64,000 nucleotides of DNA from Streptomyces sp. T12 (lineage in GTDB: Bacteria > Actinomycetota > Actinomycetes > Streptomycetales > Streptomycetaceae), in assembly GCF_028736035.1 (NCBI RefSeq), contig NZ_CP117867.1, positions 1 through 64,000 of the forward strand, given 5' to 3'. Below the pieces are notes generated by a model. It searched no databases and was not told the DNA's origin. It worked only from the letters and a program-made list of their open reading frames with translations. The translations under genes and the position numbers were made by a program. This document shows positions 1-8,906 of this stretch, piece by piece (position 1 is the stretch's first letter; every line of letters starts with the position of its first letter).

Positions 1-16
1 CCGCGAAGACGACGCG

Positions 17-101
17 CCGGCGCTACGCCGCCGGTTCGGAGCGCGGAGCGCTCCGAACGATCGTTCGCTCCGCGAACGATGTGCGAGCCCTCCGGGCTCG
101 C
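17..101. repeat. Cluster of four tandem hairpins
   Basis: Four inverted repeats lie almost end to end: 17-34 (6-bp stem, 6-nt loop), 34-58 (10-bp perfect stem, loop CGGAG), 60-80 (8-bp stem, loop CTCCG) and 83-101 (7-bp stem, loop CTCCG). Packed palindromes of this kind are typical of Streptomyces linear-replicon ends. The string CGATGTGCGAGC (77-88) also resembles a stretch I recall from chromosomal telomeres. The window edge may not be a physical end, so a telomere is only a possibility; a replication-origin fold is the alternative. Confidence 0.55.
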
Positions 102-148
102 CGTCCGCGCGCGGCAGGCCTACCGGTGGTGACTGTATAGGGGAAAGC

Positions 149-386
149 GTGGAAAACGGTGCGCCCTCTCGTGCGCAGCTGCGTTGACCTGCGGAAATAC
201 TTTGGCGTCGAGATTGTGGAAAACGGTGCGCCCCCCTCTTGACCTGCGTAGATGCTGGCACAGGAAAGCGTGGACTGCGGTGCGCAGTAACTCTCTGTGA
301 TGGGTTTCGCGTGGAGATTGTGGACTATGGTGCGCCCTTTTTCCACAGGTTAAATCGAACGGATGTTGGGGCGCACGGTACTCCAC
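149..386. repeat. Iteron-like repeats (GTGGA-N4-GGTGCGC)
   Basis: Four direct copies of GTGGANNNNGGTGCGC start at 149, 216, 270 and 320. A fifth inverted copy lies at 370-386 (GTGGAGTACCGTGCGCC on the minus strand). Copies 1 and 3 are preceded by GGAAAGC, copies 2 and 4 by GAGATT, so a two-unit block seems to have duplicated. TTTTCCACA (339-347), similar to a DnaA box, lies beside the fourth copy. This layout resembles a plasmid origin or a multi-site operator. No gene is evident in 1-628. Confidence 0.6.
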
Positions 387-562
387 GAAACCGAGACATG
401 GCGATATCCGGCCGTTACCTGATGAAGCGTCAGAAACCTTTGGTCGCACGAGGTCTGAGGGTTCCTCAATCCACCCCTGCAGTCACGTCCCGAGGGGTGT
501 CTCGGTATGAGTCTTCTGACGGTGCGTCAGAAAGTCAAACCCCCGCTGCGGTTGTCGCGGAC

Positions 563-595
563 TTGCGTGACCCCGAAAAAATTTAGTAGTCTTCT
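563..595 (+). promoter_or_regulatory. Left-module promoter element P1
   Basis: CCGAAAAAATTTAGTAGTCT begins at 573, preceded by TTGCGT at 563. It lies 33 bases upstream of the start at 629. The same element recurs before the genes at 7619, 8405 and 8988, which suggests a shared promoter: TTGCGT as -35 and TAGTCT as -10, 18 bases apart. A 15-bp dyad, CTGACGGTGCGTCAG (516-530), lies just upstream and could be an operator. Confidence 0.5.
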
Positions 596-628
596 GGTGT
601 TGAGACACTCCCAGGAAGGACCCCCCTC

Positions 629-3600
629 ATGACCGACCGTCAGATGATCACCACTCCCGCCCTCAACGCGATGTCCGGGCACGGTCTGACGGATGCCCAT
701 GTGATCGTGATGTCTGACGCTGAGCTGTACCCGGAGCGTCAGGGGCAGAGCGTCACGGGGCGTGCGGTCGCCTACAGCGTGTTCTGTCCGGCCACGGAAC
801 GGTTCTCCCTGATCACCCTTGACGGCCGTTGGATCATCCCGGGGCGGGAGGGTTACAAGACTCGGGGGCCGGTTAAGTCGTTCGCGCGGAAGAACATCAC
901 GGACGTGCGCCCGGACGGCATGGTCATTCTGGAGCCGGTACGCCACAACGGCCGGTACGCGGTGTCTCGGTTCGGGGGCCGGAAGTCGGGCATCTGCCGG
1001 GGGACGGTGTCTATCAGCCGGTACGGCTACTCGTGCGGGTGTGGCGCTGAACTGTCGTTCAACGACATTCACCTTCCGGGGTGGACGATCGTGACGGACG
1101 GCCGTAGGGGTACGCACACTCAGTCGTACGCGATTCGCTCCGAGCATGCCGTTGAGTGGTCGAGTGATGTGGCCATGAGCTACGACGCGCCGGTTGCGGT
1201 CGGTGCGCCCGAGTCGGCCCCCGTGGAGGCTCCGGAGGAGACTGCCGCGCCCGTGGAGGAGTCGGCCCCGGTAGAGGCTCCGGCGCCCGTGGAGCCGGTT
1301 ACGGGGGACGGTACGGCTCTGCCGTTCGGGACGTACCGGCTGAACGTTCCGGGCGCCCGTACGGTCCGTGAGGCTCGCCCCCTGGTCATCGGGGGCCGTA
1401 CGGTCACGGCCGTTGTCGAGTCGTCCGGCTGGACCCTGTTTGCTGGGGGCGAGATTCTCGCGGAGGGCGGCACGTGGGAAATCGAGGGCGACGCGTGCGA
1501 GTGGTTCGCCGCGCGCGCCATGGACGCTACGGCGGACACCGTGACCCCGGGGATCGTGTGGAAGCGCGACGGGAACGGCGCGTACGGCAGCAAGCGGCAC
1601 GTCGTCACGGTGGACGGCCGTTGGTCGTTCCGTGTGGACGTCACGGGGTCGAAGGATGTGGAGTCGTACAGCGCTCCCCTGCTGCTCCAAGAGGGGCGAG
1701 ACAAGGGCGTCAAGGTCCCGACGATTCAGGTTGCGGACTACTCGACGTACACGCGTGAGGCGTGCGAGCGGGACATTCAGGCGTGGCTGAACACGGAGGT
1801 TCGGGCGCGCGAGTCTCGCCACGCTGAGCTGTACGCGGCCGGTAAGACTCCCCGTCCGGCGGAGTACCGGGGGGTGTGTGTGGAGTGCCGTATCAAGGCT
1901 CCGCACAAGACCCGTTGTGACTGCGCGGGTTGGAAGTCGTGGGCGAGCGCGGAGCGGGACCGTGCCGACATGGCGCGGCTGTTCAAGGCATGCCGCAAGG
2001 CCAGTGACGCGCGCGTGGCGGGTGTGGAGGCTCCGGCCGGCTACCTGGGCTGGTCGGCTCCGACCCGTACGAGTGAGTGGGCACCGGTCGACTACGCCCC
2101 GGGAACCATGCTGGCTTGGGAGATTGAGGGCGTGGCCTACACGGGTCAGGTGTGGGCGACCGATTGCAGCTCTGGCGCGTGGTCGGGAGACTCGTACGCT
2201 GATTCTGCGGATGTGGTGATCATCGCGACGGTGGACGGCCGTAGGGCGACGCGAGCGGAAGCTGTCGCGGTTCCGTTCTTCCATGGGTCGCGTAGGGGCA
2301 CCCCGTACGCGCTCGTGTCCGTCCCGTACGGGGTGGCGGACAACGGGGCAGTTCAGCGCTACCGGGCGGACGTGACCGTGATCGCTGCTGAGTGCGCGGC
2401 TGACGGGCTATTTGATGTGGCGGACGTCCAGGACGTCACGGAGGACGTGAACGACGCTCACGCGGACGTACAGGGCGACGCTCCGGCGCGTGAACTCACC
2501 CCCGAAGAGGAGCGGTTCGGATACGTCAAGGGCAGTGACACCCCGGCGGATGGTCACGGGTACCGGCCGGAGTGCGCGCGTGGCGAGCACGTGTGGACGC
2601 GCCCCGGTTGGGAGAACGGCTACGAGGGGCGCGCGGCTGTGCTAGCTCCGCACGTCCGGCCGAAGGATGCACGTAAGGCTATGGAGCTGTTCCCGGCCAT
2701 GGCGCGCATGATCGGGGGCGAACAGGCGACCGACGCGGACGGGAACGCGTTCGTGTCCATGGTCGGCGTGCGCTGCGCGTTCGCGCGGACCGGTGAGCAG
2801 ATGTACGACTTCCGCTCTGACGTGATGGCGCGTGTCGGCGACCCGTACCGGATCACGTTCCCGGACGGCCAGGAGCACAAGGGGTCTTGGTCGGAGATCG
2901 AGCGGGTTCTGTTCGAGTGGGTGGTCATCAACCGGCCGGACATGGTGTGTGCGCACGCTGAGGCGCACGCCGATGGTGAGAACACGAAGCGCTGCATCGC
3001 TGAGGACATGGCAGCCGAGAAGGCCGAGCAGGAGCGCGCGGCGGCTGCCGCTCACGCAGAGGTGGAGTTCCAGGCGGAGCGGTTGGAACTGGCCTGGGGC
3101 TTCTGGTCGAACGATGTGCACGGCATGTCCCGTGAGGACGAGGACAAGGTGTACGACGTGTACGAGGCCGGTTACCGCGCGGTCCGTACGGCCCGTGACG
3201 CGCGCGCCCGTAACTCCGAGTGGAGTGTTCAGGGTGAGGAGGACACGGCGAAGCGTGCGGCTGACTGGCTGTACGAGAACGCGCGCCGGATCGGCGGGGA
3301 GATCCCGGAGCCTGCCCCCGTCCAGGCTCCGGCGCCGGTTGCTCCGGCCGTGCGCGCCCTTCCGGACGTCGACAGCACCCCGGACGCGATCGAGGCATGG
3401 GAGGGCGAGGGCGGCGCCGTTCCGGGCGTGGCCATCCCCTCCCCGGCCCCCGAGGGTGAGCCGTCCGACGGTGACGCCACGGCGGACGCTGCGGAGTCTG
3501 AGGCGTACGCGGCGGAGACCGCTCCGGAGCCGGCGGCTTCCACAGGATTTGACGCGAACACTTCAAGCGAGGATCGCACTCCCGGCGGGGAAGGGGGGTT

Positions 3601-6469
3601 TTCCCGGGAACTTGACGCGTACGCGTCAGAAAAGGGGGTGGAGACGTGTGAGGCGTGCGGGCGTGAGCGGCACCCGGACACGGCGCTGTATGTGGGGGCG
3701 TGCCGCCCGCAGTTCTGGACGTATTGCAGCCGCGCCAACACGGGTCAGGGAGCGATCATCCCGACTGGTGTGCAGGAGGAGGAGGCCGCCGCGGCTGACC
3801 CCGGCGCCGTCGAGGCGGCGGCCGATGGTGAGGGCCAGGACGTGAGCGAAGAGAGCGCCGACATCGTCATCCGGCACACCCCCGCCGACGGTACGACCGT
3901 TGAGGGCACCAGCAAGGGCGACAAGGCCGGGGCGATCCTGCGCCGTAAGGAGTACGGGCGCCGGGGCGGTATGGCGTTCCGCTGGGGCTACGACATTCAG
4001 GCGTGGTACCTGCGTAACTCGCGTGACGGGGATGCGGACATGTGGACCGTGCGCAAGCTGCGCGGCTACCTGGAAGAGGCCGGGTACACGGTGGCCGTGG
4101 TCATCGACAACGACGCCGAGCGCGCTTACGCCGATGCGGTGCAGGAGCAGTACGACCGGGCCGAGGACCGGGCCGAGCGCTACAGCGGATACGCGGCGAA
4201 CGCGTCGGCTCGTAGCGAGGGGGCGTGGAAGGCGTCGCACGCCATCGCCGATCACATGACGGGTGAGCCGATCAAGGTGGGGCACCACTCCGAGCGGCGC
4301 CACCGTCGGGACATCGAGCGCATGGATAACCACATGCGGCGCTCGATCCAGGAGGAGAAGAAGGCCGCCTATCACGCGTCGCGGGCGATCTCTGCGGAGC
4401 ACTTCGAGGAGTTCAAGAAGAACCCCGCGCGCACCCTGCGCCGCCTGGACGGCCCGGAGGGTCTGCGTAAGCAGCTCCGCGACGTCGACAAGTGGGCGGC
4501 GGGCAACTCGGCCTGTGGCTACACGCGGTCGACCACTGCGGAGGGGCTGGAGACGCTGGCCCGTGAGCGGCGCCGCATCGTGGAAAAGATCGCGTATTGG
4601 GAAGAGGTCATTGCCGAGGCTGAGCGGCAGGGCTTCAAGGTGTGGGGTAAGGCCGATTTTGAGCGCGGTGACTTCGTTCACACGGGCGGCACGTGGCGTG
4701 AGGTGCTGCGGGTGAACGCCAAGAGCGTGACCGTGCCGCACATCCTCACCCGTACCGGGGTGCCGGTGGTGCGTTCGGAGGACCGCACCTGCACGGCCGG
4801 AACCGTGTACTACGGCCGTCCGTCGCCGTGCAAGGGCGGCAAGCGGTGCACCTGCGACACTTCGACGATCACCTATGACACGGTGCAGGGTTGGGCGAGT
4901 GCCGCTGACATTGCGCGGATGGAGGCGGCGGAGGCGGAGCCCGAGGCTGAGCGCACGGTGTGTCCGCACTGCAAGCGCGTCGCGAACGGTGAGAAGCGGT
5001 TCAGCATGGCGCGCGGCATGTGCACCGTGTGCGGGTACGCCCGTCCGCAGAACTTCAAGCCCAAGCCGGTACCGGTCGTGGTCGAGGGCCAGGCCGAGGA
5101 GGAGCCCGCGCCCACGGAGGTTGCCGGCACGGTGGAAATCTCCGGTGAGGGCTCGCCGGCCGAGGGTGGCCAGGGTTTCGAGGCGGCCGACGATCCGGCA
5201 CCGACTGACGAGCTGCCGGAGCCTGCCCCTGAGCGGCCGGCGCGTCCGGCCGCCCCGGCCCCGGTGGCCGTGCCGGAGCTGGAGCCCGCCGGCGATCCGG
5301 CGCAGGTCGCCGATGACATGCCCGACCCCGCCCCTGGGCGCGGCCCGCGTGCGTTCGGGGACATGGTGGCTGTGTTCATGGCGTCGCAGGGTGGCAGCCC
5401 GGCCCGTCAGCGGGTGCTGTGGTGGATGCCCCGGCGGGATGCTCAGGCGGTGTGCTCCGATGCGCGTACGTCGGGCGCGCGGTTCATGTTGTGCTGGACG
5501 GCTGAGCCGGGCGAGCACGGTACGGACTGGGATTTCGTCACGGACGACGGCCGGTTCGGTGAGGTGCTGCGGGATGCGTACGCGCGGCCGGTGACGGCTG
5601 AGGGGTACGCGGAGCGGCGGCCGGGCACGTGCCACCCCGAGCGGTGGTGTGGTCATGCGTGGCCGTGCGGGCGCGACGTCGAGGCGTGGCGGGTCAAGCA
5701 GCCCAAGAGCAAGCGGGAGTTGCAGCGCGAGCGGCAAGCTGAGGCGCGAGCGCGTAAGGCTGAGTCGGCGTGCGCGGGCAGGGTCGCCGGCGTCACGGTG
5801 GACGAGGTCAAGGCGACGGTTTCGGCGGTTGCTCGCTGCGCTGACGTCGTGTCCGACCCGTCCGGCGTCGAGGTGTTCGACGGGGAGAGCGGGGCACCGG
5901 TCGAGGTGACACAGTGCCAGGCGCTCCCCGCTTCCCCGGTGCGCAAGGCCATCGAGGCGGGCGTGCGCAAGCCGATCGTCACGCCGTACGCTCCCGCCCC
6001 ACGCGACACGCCGGTGGAGTCGCCCGAGGTGCGCCAGGTGCGGGCGCTGGTGGCGCGGCTGCGTGAGGCCGATGATGTCGAGGTTCTCCAGGAGCAGGCC
6101 GCGCGCAATTGGTTCGAGGCCTCTGTAGAGCCGGTGGCCGTCGTCGAAGGCCAGGAGGAGCACCAGGACCAGGACACGCCCGTACTCTCCTGGGATGAAA
6201 TCGCCGAGGAGCTGCGGGAGCTGCGGGCAGAACTGCAGGGCGACGGCCAGGAGTCGGAGGACGGGCCGTCGCTGACCTGGGACGAGGTCAGGCGCGGACT
6301 GGTGGCGCTGAGGCGGGAGGTCTCTCCGGCGCGGCCGGTGCCCCCGCCGGTGCGGCCGGTCCGGATTCCCCGACGGCTACAGCGAGAAGCCCTGACGATC
6401 GCGGCGAGTGCGGCGCTGGTCACCGTGGCAGCCGGGCAGGTGGCCGAGATGATGCCGTACAGGTGGTGA
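629..6469 (+). CDS. Very large DUF3560-domain plasmid protein
   Basis: A 1946-residue protein whose role is not known. The ATG follows a good ribosome site (AGGAAGGA, about 11 bases upstream). Around residues 1095-1240 lies a DUF3560-like segment: a charged helix followed by GHHSERRHRRD, with the paired His at about 1219-1220. DUF3560 proteins are common on actinobacterial plasmids and phages and have no proven function. Cys clusters near 1007 (CxxC) and 1445-1467 (CPHC and CTVC) look like zinc ribbons. Long Glu/Pro/Ala-rich linkers separate the parts, and a weak hydrophobic stretch lies near the C-terminus. Two copies of the module's 18-bp dyad lie inside the gene. The coding assignment is secure; the function is not. 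Confidence 0.85.
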   Translation: MTDRQMITTPALNAMSGHGLTDAHVIVMSDAELYPERQGQSVTGRAVAYSVFCPATERFSLITLDGRWIIPGREGYKTRGPVKSFARKNITDVRPDGMVILEPVRHNGRYAVSRFGGRKSGICRGTVSISRYGYSCGCGAELSFNDIHLPGWTIVTDGRRGTHTQSYAIRSEHAVEWSSDVAMSYDAPVAVGAPESAPVEAPEETAAPVEESAPVEAPAPVEPVTGDGTALPFGTYRLNVPGARTVREARPLVIGGRTVTAVVESSGWTLFAGGEILAEGGTWEIEGDACEWFAARAMDATADTVTPGIVWKRDGNGAYGSKRHVVTVDGRWSFRVDVTGSKDVESYSAPLLLQEGRDKGVKVPTIQVADYSTYTREACERDIQAWLNTEVRARESRHAELYAAGKTPRPAEYRGVCVECRIKAPHKTRCDCAGWKSWASAERDRADMARLFKACRKASDARVAGVEAPAGYLGWSAPTRTSEWAPVDYAPGTMLAWEIEGVAYTGQVWATDCSSGAWSGDSYADSADVVIIATVDGRRATRAEAVAVPFFHGSRRGTPYALVSVPYGVADNGAVQRYRADVTVIAAECAADGLFDVADVQDVTEDVNDAHADVQGDAPARELTPEEERFGYVKGSDTPADGHGYRPECARGEHVWTRPGWENGYEGRAAVLAPHVRPKDARKAMELFPAMARMIGGEQATDADGNAFVSMVGVRCAFARTGEQMYDFRSDVMARVGDPYRITFPDGQEHKGSWSEIERVLFEWVVINRPDMVCAHAEAHADGENTKRCIAEDMAAEKAEQERAAAAAHAEVEFQAERLELAWGFWSNDVHGMSREDEDKVYDVYEAGYRAVRTARDARARNSEWSVQGEEDTAKRAADWLYENARRIGGEIPEPAPVQAPAPVAPAVRALPDVDSTPDAIEAWEGEGGAVPGVAIPSPAPEGEPSDGDATADAAESEAYAAETAPEPAASTGFDANTSSEDRTPGGEGGFSRELDAYASEKGVETCEACGRERHPDTALYVGACRPQFWTYCSRANTGQGAIIPTGVQEEEAAAADPGAVEAAADGEGQDVSEESADIVIRHTPADGTTVEGTSKGDKAGAILRRKEYGRRGGMAFRWGYDIQAWYLRNSRDGDADMWTVRKLRGYLEEAGYTVAVVIDNDAERAYADAVQEQYDRAEDRAERYSGYAANASARSEGAWKASHAIADHMTGEPIKVGHHSERRHRRDIERMDNHMRRSIQEEKKAAYHASRAISAEHFEEFKKNPARTLRRLDGPEGLRKQLRDVDKWAAGNSACGYTRSTTAEGLETLARERRRIVEKIAYWEEVIAEAERQGFKVWGKADFERGDFVHTGGTWREVLRVNAKSVTVPHILTRTGVPVVRSEDRTCTAGTVYYGRPSPCKGGKRCTCDTSTITYDTVQGWASAADIARMEAAEAEPEAERTVCPHCKRVANGEKRFSMARGMCTVCGYARPQNFKPKPVPVVVEGQAEEEPAPTEVAGTVEISGEGSPAEGGQGFEAADDPAPTDELPEPAPERPARPAAPAPVAVPELEPAGDPAQVADDMPDPAPGRGPRAFGDMVAVFMASQGGSPARQRVLWWMPRRDAQAVCSDARTSGARFMLCWTAEPGEHGTDWDFVTDDGRFGEVLRDAYARPVTAEGYAERRPGTCHPERWCGHAWPCGRDVEAWRVKQPKSKRELQRERQAEARARKAESACAGRVAGVTVDEVKATVSAVARCADVVSDPSGVEVFDGESGAPVEVTQCQALPASPVRKAIEAGVRKPIVTPYAPAPRDTPVESPEVRQVRALVARLREADDVEVLQEQAARNWFEASVEPVAVVEGQEEHQDQDTPVLSWDEIAEELRELRAELQGDGQESEDGPSLTWDEVRRGLVALRREVSPARPVPPPVRPVRIPRRLQREALTIAASAALVTVAAGQVAEMMPYRW
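3549..3566. promoter_or_regulatory. Dyad operator candidate O1
   Basis: TTGACGCGAACACTTCAA fits the dyad TTGACNNGNACNNGTCAA with one right-arm change. It lies inside the DUF3560 gene, 46 bases before O2. Recurrence of this 18-mer through the left module suggests a binding site of a local regulator. Confidence 0.4.
3612..3629. promoter_or_regulatory. Dyad operator candidate O2
   Basis: TTGACGCGTACGCGTCAG contains the perfect 16-bp palindrome at 3613-3628 and matches TTGACNNGTACNNGTCAR. It follows TTTTCCCGGGAAC and is followed by AAAAGGGGG; similar flanks surround O4. It is intragenic in the DUF3560 gene. Confidence 0.45.
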
Positions 6470-6726
6470 AGTCCGGGGCCGGAGCCGGGTGACGTGCGGT
6501 CTCCCTCCGGCGTCGGCGCCGCGCACGCCACATCCACCCACGGGTGCGGCGCCCCCGACCGGGACTCTTGTCGCGTAGAGACCACACGGGGGGGCGGGGA
6601 TGTTCTCGCCGGTCACCAGCACGCGACAGGGGACGCTACAGCTGTCCAGTCCCGGGCGGCCATGCTCGCCCTACTCCGGCCCGCCGCGGGCTGGTTGGGA
6701 CGACTGACAGCATCTTTCCCCAGAAC

Positions 6727-6744
6727 TTGACAGGCACGCGCCAA
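6727..6744. promoter_or_regulatory. Dyad operator candidate O3
   Basis: TTGACAGGCACGCGCCAA is a weaker match to TTGACNNGNACNNGTCAA. It is preceded by CTTTCCCCAGAAC, which resembles the bases before O2 and O4. Confidence 0.35.
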
Positions 6745-7017
6745 ACTGGGCCGGGGGGGGTGGGGGGGACGCCAAACGCGGGGCGCGGCGCGGTGTGGCA
6801 CGGTGTCGACGTAGCCCCGCTGATCCCCGTGAACTCCCGATCAGCGCCCTGTGATCTCGTCGCCCTCGCCGGTCCCGGCCTCGAACGGTCCGAGCAAACC
6901 CCGCGCCGCACCGGGAGGAGGTCCTCCTCCACCTCGTCGGGCTCGCCGCCCTGGTCGACCGCGATCACAGGCAACTTCCCCCACTTCCTCGCCGGTGTTG
7001 AGGGTTTTCCGCAGGAC

Positions 7018-7035
7018 TTGACACGTACAAGTCAA
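7018..7035. promoter_or_regulatory. Dyad operator candidate O4
   Basis: TTGACACGTACAAGTCAA has matching arms TTGAC/GTCAA around a central GTAC, and AAAGCGGG follows. It is one of the two best copies of the left-module dyad and lies in the non-coding stretch before the gene at 7619. Confidence 0.45.
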
Positions 7036-7485
7036 AAGCGGGCGGGCATGGTTAACGGCTGGGAGGGCGAGGCGGCTCCTGCCTGGAGGTTTCCTGTACG
7101 GCAAGCGAGCCGCAGAGCTCCCGGAGCCGGTGAACGGGCCGCCAGCGCGGCCGGTCGCGGATGGCCTCCCCCGCCGAGCGGTGCGCGTCAGTCGCTCAAC
7201 GCCACTCTCCAGTCGGGGTGTTGGCGCGGCTGTACGGTGCGGCGCTCCGCTCGGCCTGGTCCTGCTGGTGCTCGGCGTCCTGGTTGCGCCGCGGCGGCGC
7301 GGTACGGCTCGCCGTGCGTGTCCTGTGCCGGAAGTTGAGCGCGGTGACCACGGCGGCGAGAGGCCCGACGGGGGATGGGTAGGTCCCGGTTGCGCACTCT
7401 GCTGGCGGGGCGCGGTCGTGGGGCGAGTGGCGGCGCCGCGCCAGCGAGATCTGCACCCGCGGAACTCGGGGTAGTGGGACCCCTC

Positions 7486-7516
7486 TTGATACCGCGAAAA
7501 TTTTTAGTAGTCTTCT
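7486..7516 (+). promoter_or_regulatory. Left-module promoter element P2
   Basis: TTGATA (7486-7491) is followed 16 bases later by TAGTCT, within GCGAAAATTTTTAGTAGTCT. The core matches P1 nearly base for base. It lies about 100 bases before the start at 7619, leaving an untranslated leader. Confidence 0.55.
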
Positions 7517-7618
7517 CTTTCGGGAGACCGTCCGCCGCCCGCGCGGCACGCCGGGGCACCCCATCCTGGGGCGCCCGGCCCCGCACCCCGTTCCCGAACC
7601 CACCAGAGGAACCCGAAT

Positions 7619-8254
7619 ATGGACAACTACCGCACCGTCATGGACATGGACCGCGACGAATGGGCCGCTGAGGCCGAGCACTACGTTCGTACCCAGTGCC
7701 ACACCCAGGACCGTGTGAGCAACGACCCCGCCGACTGGCTGACCCGCGCCGAACTGGAGGAAGCTGGCGCGATCGCCGGCCAGCTGGTCAAGGCGTCCCG
7801 GCGAGCCCTGAACGCCGCCGCCCGCGGCTACGGCGGGCGGACGCTGCCCACCTGGCTGCGGCACGCCCGGTTCAACGTGTCCGGCGCCGTACGGGAGTTG
7901 ACCGAGGCCGAGCGTGAGCGCGACATGAACGGGCAGGCGTACGCGTGGCACCGGCTCCAGCGGTACGCCGAGGAGCACGCCGGCGACGTCACCGCGGCTG
8001 GCCGCGCGCGACTCGCCGAGCTGGTCGCGAAGATGCGCGATGCCCGCGACGCAGCCGCCGAGGACGCTCTTCGGGTGGATGTCGCACGCGAGGTTGCCCG
8101 CCGCAACTCGGATGAGGGGTGGGCGCAGGAGCTGAAGCGGCGGGAGCGTGTCCGCCGCGGCCCGACCATCACGACCATCACGGTGCACGCGGACGGATCG
8201 TCGACGGTGAGCGAGCCGCGCCCGTTCCGTATGCCCGGCTACGGCGTCCGCTGA
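7619..8254 (+). CDS. Hypothetical protein, left module
   Basis: A 211-residue soluble, highly charged protein that I do not recognise. The ATG follows AGAGGA at a suitable distance. The sequence is largely helical in character: Glu/Arg/Ala-rich stretches around residues 20-60 and 90-170 could form coiled coil. There is no signal peptide, membrane segment or Cys cluster. It has its own copy of the shared promoter element and is followed by another gene with the same element, so it is probably expressed together with the DUF3560 gene and the two genes downstream. Confidence 0.7.
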   Translation: MDNYRTVMDMDRDEWAAEAEHYVRTQCHTQDRVSNDPADWLTRAELEEAGAIAGQLVKASRRALNAAARGYGGRTLPTWLRHARFNVSGAVRELTEAERERDMNGQAYAWHRLQRYAEEHAGDVTAAGRARLAELVAKMRDARDAAAEDALRVDVAREVARRNSDEGWAQELKRRERVRRGPTITTITVHADGSSTVSEPRPFRMPGYGVR

Positions 8255-8301
8255 GCCGTACTCGCTGCCCGTGCGGCACGCCGCATTGAGGGGCACCCCT
8301 C

Positions 8302-8332
8302 TTGCGAGACGCCGAAAATCTTTAGCTGTCTC
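8302..8332 (+). promoter_or_regulatory. Left-module promoter element P3
   Basis: CCCCTCTTGCGA followed by CCGAAAATCTTTAGCTGTCT aligns with P2 over about 35 bases, including the CCCCTCTTG upstream of the element. It lies 72 bases before the start at 8405. Confidence 0.5.
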
Positions 8333-8404
8333 TGAGCCAGGAACCGCGCGGCACTCGCCCGCATCCTCGACTGACATCTCAACTCACCGAAAGGACATCC
8401 CGAC

Positions 8405-8680
8405 ATGGCCACCACTTTTGAGGGCGGGCGCGTGCAGCTCGACACGTTGGCCGACGTCGCCGGCTACATCGTCGGCACCGCTGCCGGGGCGATAGCGACG
8501 CTCGGCATCGAGGGACACGATGTCGAGACGGTGCTGTCGAGGCTGACCGAGCCGAGGTTCGCGGACACCGTGACCGGCCTGTACGCGCGGGCGGTCGACG
8601 AAGGCAAGGACAAGGTCGCCACGATCGGCGCGATTGGGGGCGCCCTGGTCCGCTCCTACCGCAGGCACTACGGCATCTGA
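8405..8680 (+). CDS. Small hypothetical protein
   Basis: A 91-residue protein with no family I recognise. The ATG is preceded by GAAAGGA. It contains a Gly/Ala-rich stretch near residues 18-35 (YIVGTAAGAIATLGIEG) and ends in an Arg/Tyr-rich tail. It may be a small helical protein; the Ala/Gly stretch is too short and polar for a confident membrane call. A strong hairpin terminator follows 10 bases after the stop, so the unit is monocistronic behind P3. Confidence 0.65.
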   Translation: MATTFEGGRVQLDTLADVAGYIVGTAAGAIATLGIEGHDVETVLSRLTEPRFADTVTGLYARAVDEGKDKVATIGAIGGALVRSYRRHYGI

Positions 8681-8689
8681 CCCGAGCAC

Positions 8690-8726
8690 GTGTGGTCTCG
8701 GGGATTCGCCCTCCCCGAGACCACAC
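8690..8726 (+). terminator. Hairpin terminator
   Basis: Perfect 14-bp stem (8690-8703 with 8713-8726) and a 9-nt loop, beginning 10 bases after the stop at 8680. There is no T-tract, as is usual in Streptomyces. Confidence 0.8.
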
Positions 8727-8826
8727 CCGGCTGCTCGGCGTCCAACTTCCGCCTTGCGGGCCGGCGCCTAGCTGCGCCGGCCCCGGCGCGCCTGCGTGTC
8801 CAGAACCGACCACCAGACGCCATGAC

Positions 8827-8844
8827 TTGACAAGAACACCTCAG
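8827..8844. promoter_or_regulatory. Dyad operator candidate O5
   Basis: TTGACAAGAACACCTCAG matches TTGACNNGNACNNNTCAR. It lies about 60 bases upstream of promoter element P4, where an activator or repressor of the gene at 8988 could bind. Confidence 0.4.
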
Positions 8845-8906
8845 TCGGCGAGTGCAGACAGGCACTCTGCGCGCGGCCCCTTGGGGAGCACTGAGTTCCC
8901 AACCAT

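Larger units (their letters stand above)
6470..7618. other. Non-coding stretch with operator copies
   Basis: About 1.15 kb without a convincing gene. Open frames exist on both strands, but they lack ribosome sites and recognisable content. The stretch holds dyads O3 (6727-6744) and O4 (7018-7035) and, at its right end, the promoter element before the gene at 7619. A control or replication-related region is possible; nothing else stands out. Confidence 0.5.

Noticed and set aside
527..2284. Long minus-strand frames opposite the DUF3560 gene (527-2284, 3626-6163)
   Set aside because: They are shadows of the plus-strand gene: low-complexity Arg/Pro/His/Val composition, no ribosome site, no domain.
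6544..7338. Plus-strand frame of 264 codons in the left non-coding stretch
   Set aside because: No ribosome site, composition typical of GC-rich non-coding frames, and it crosses two operator copies.
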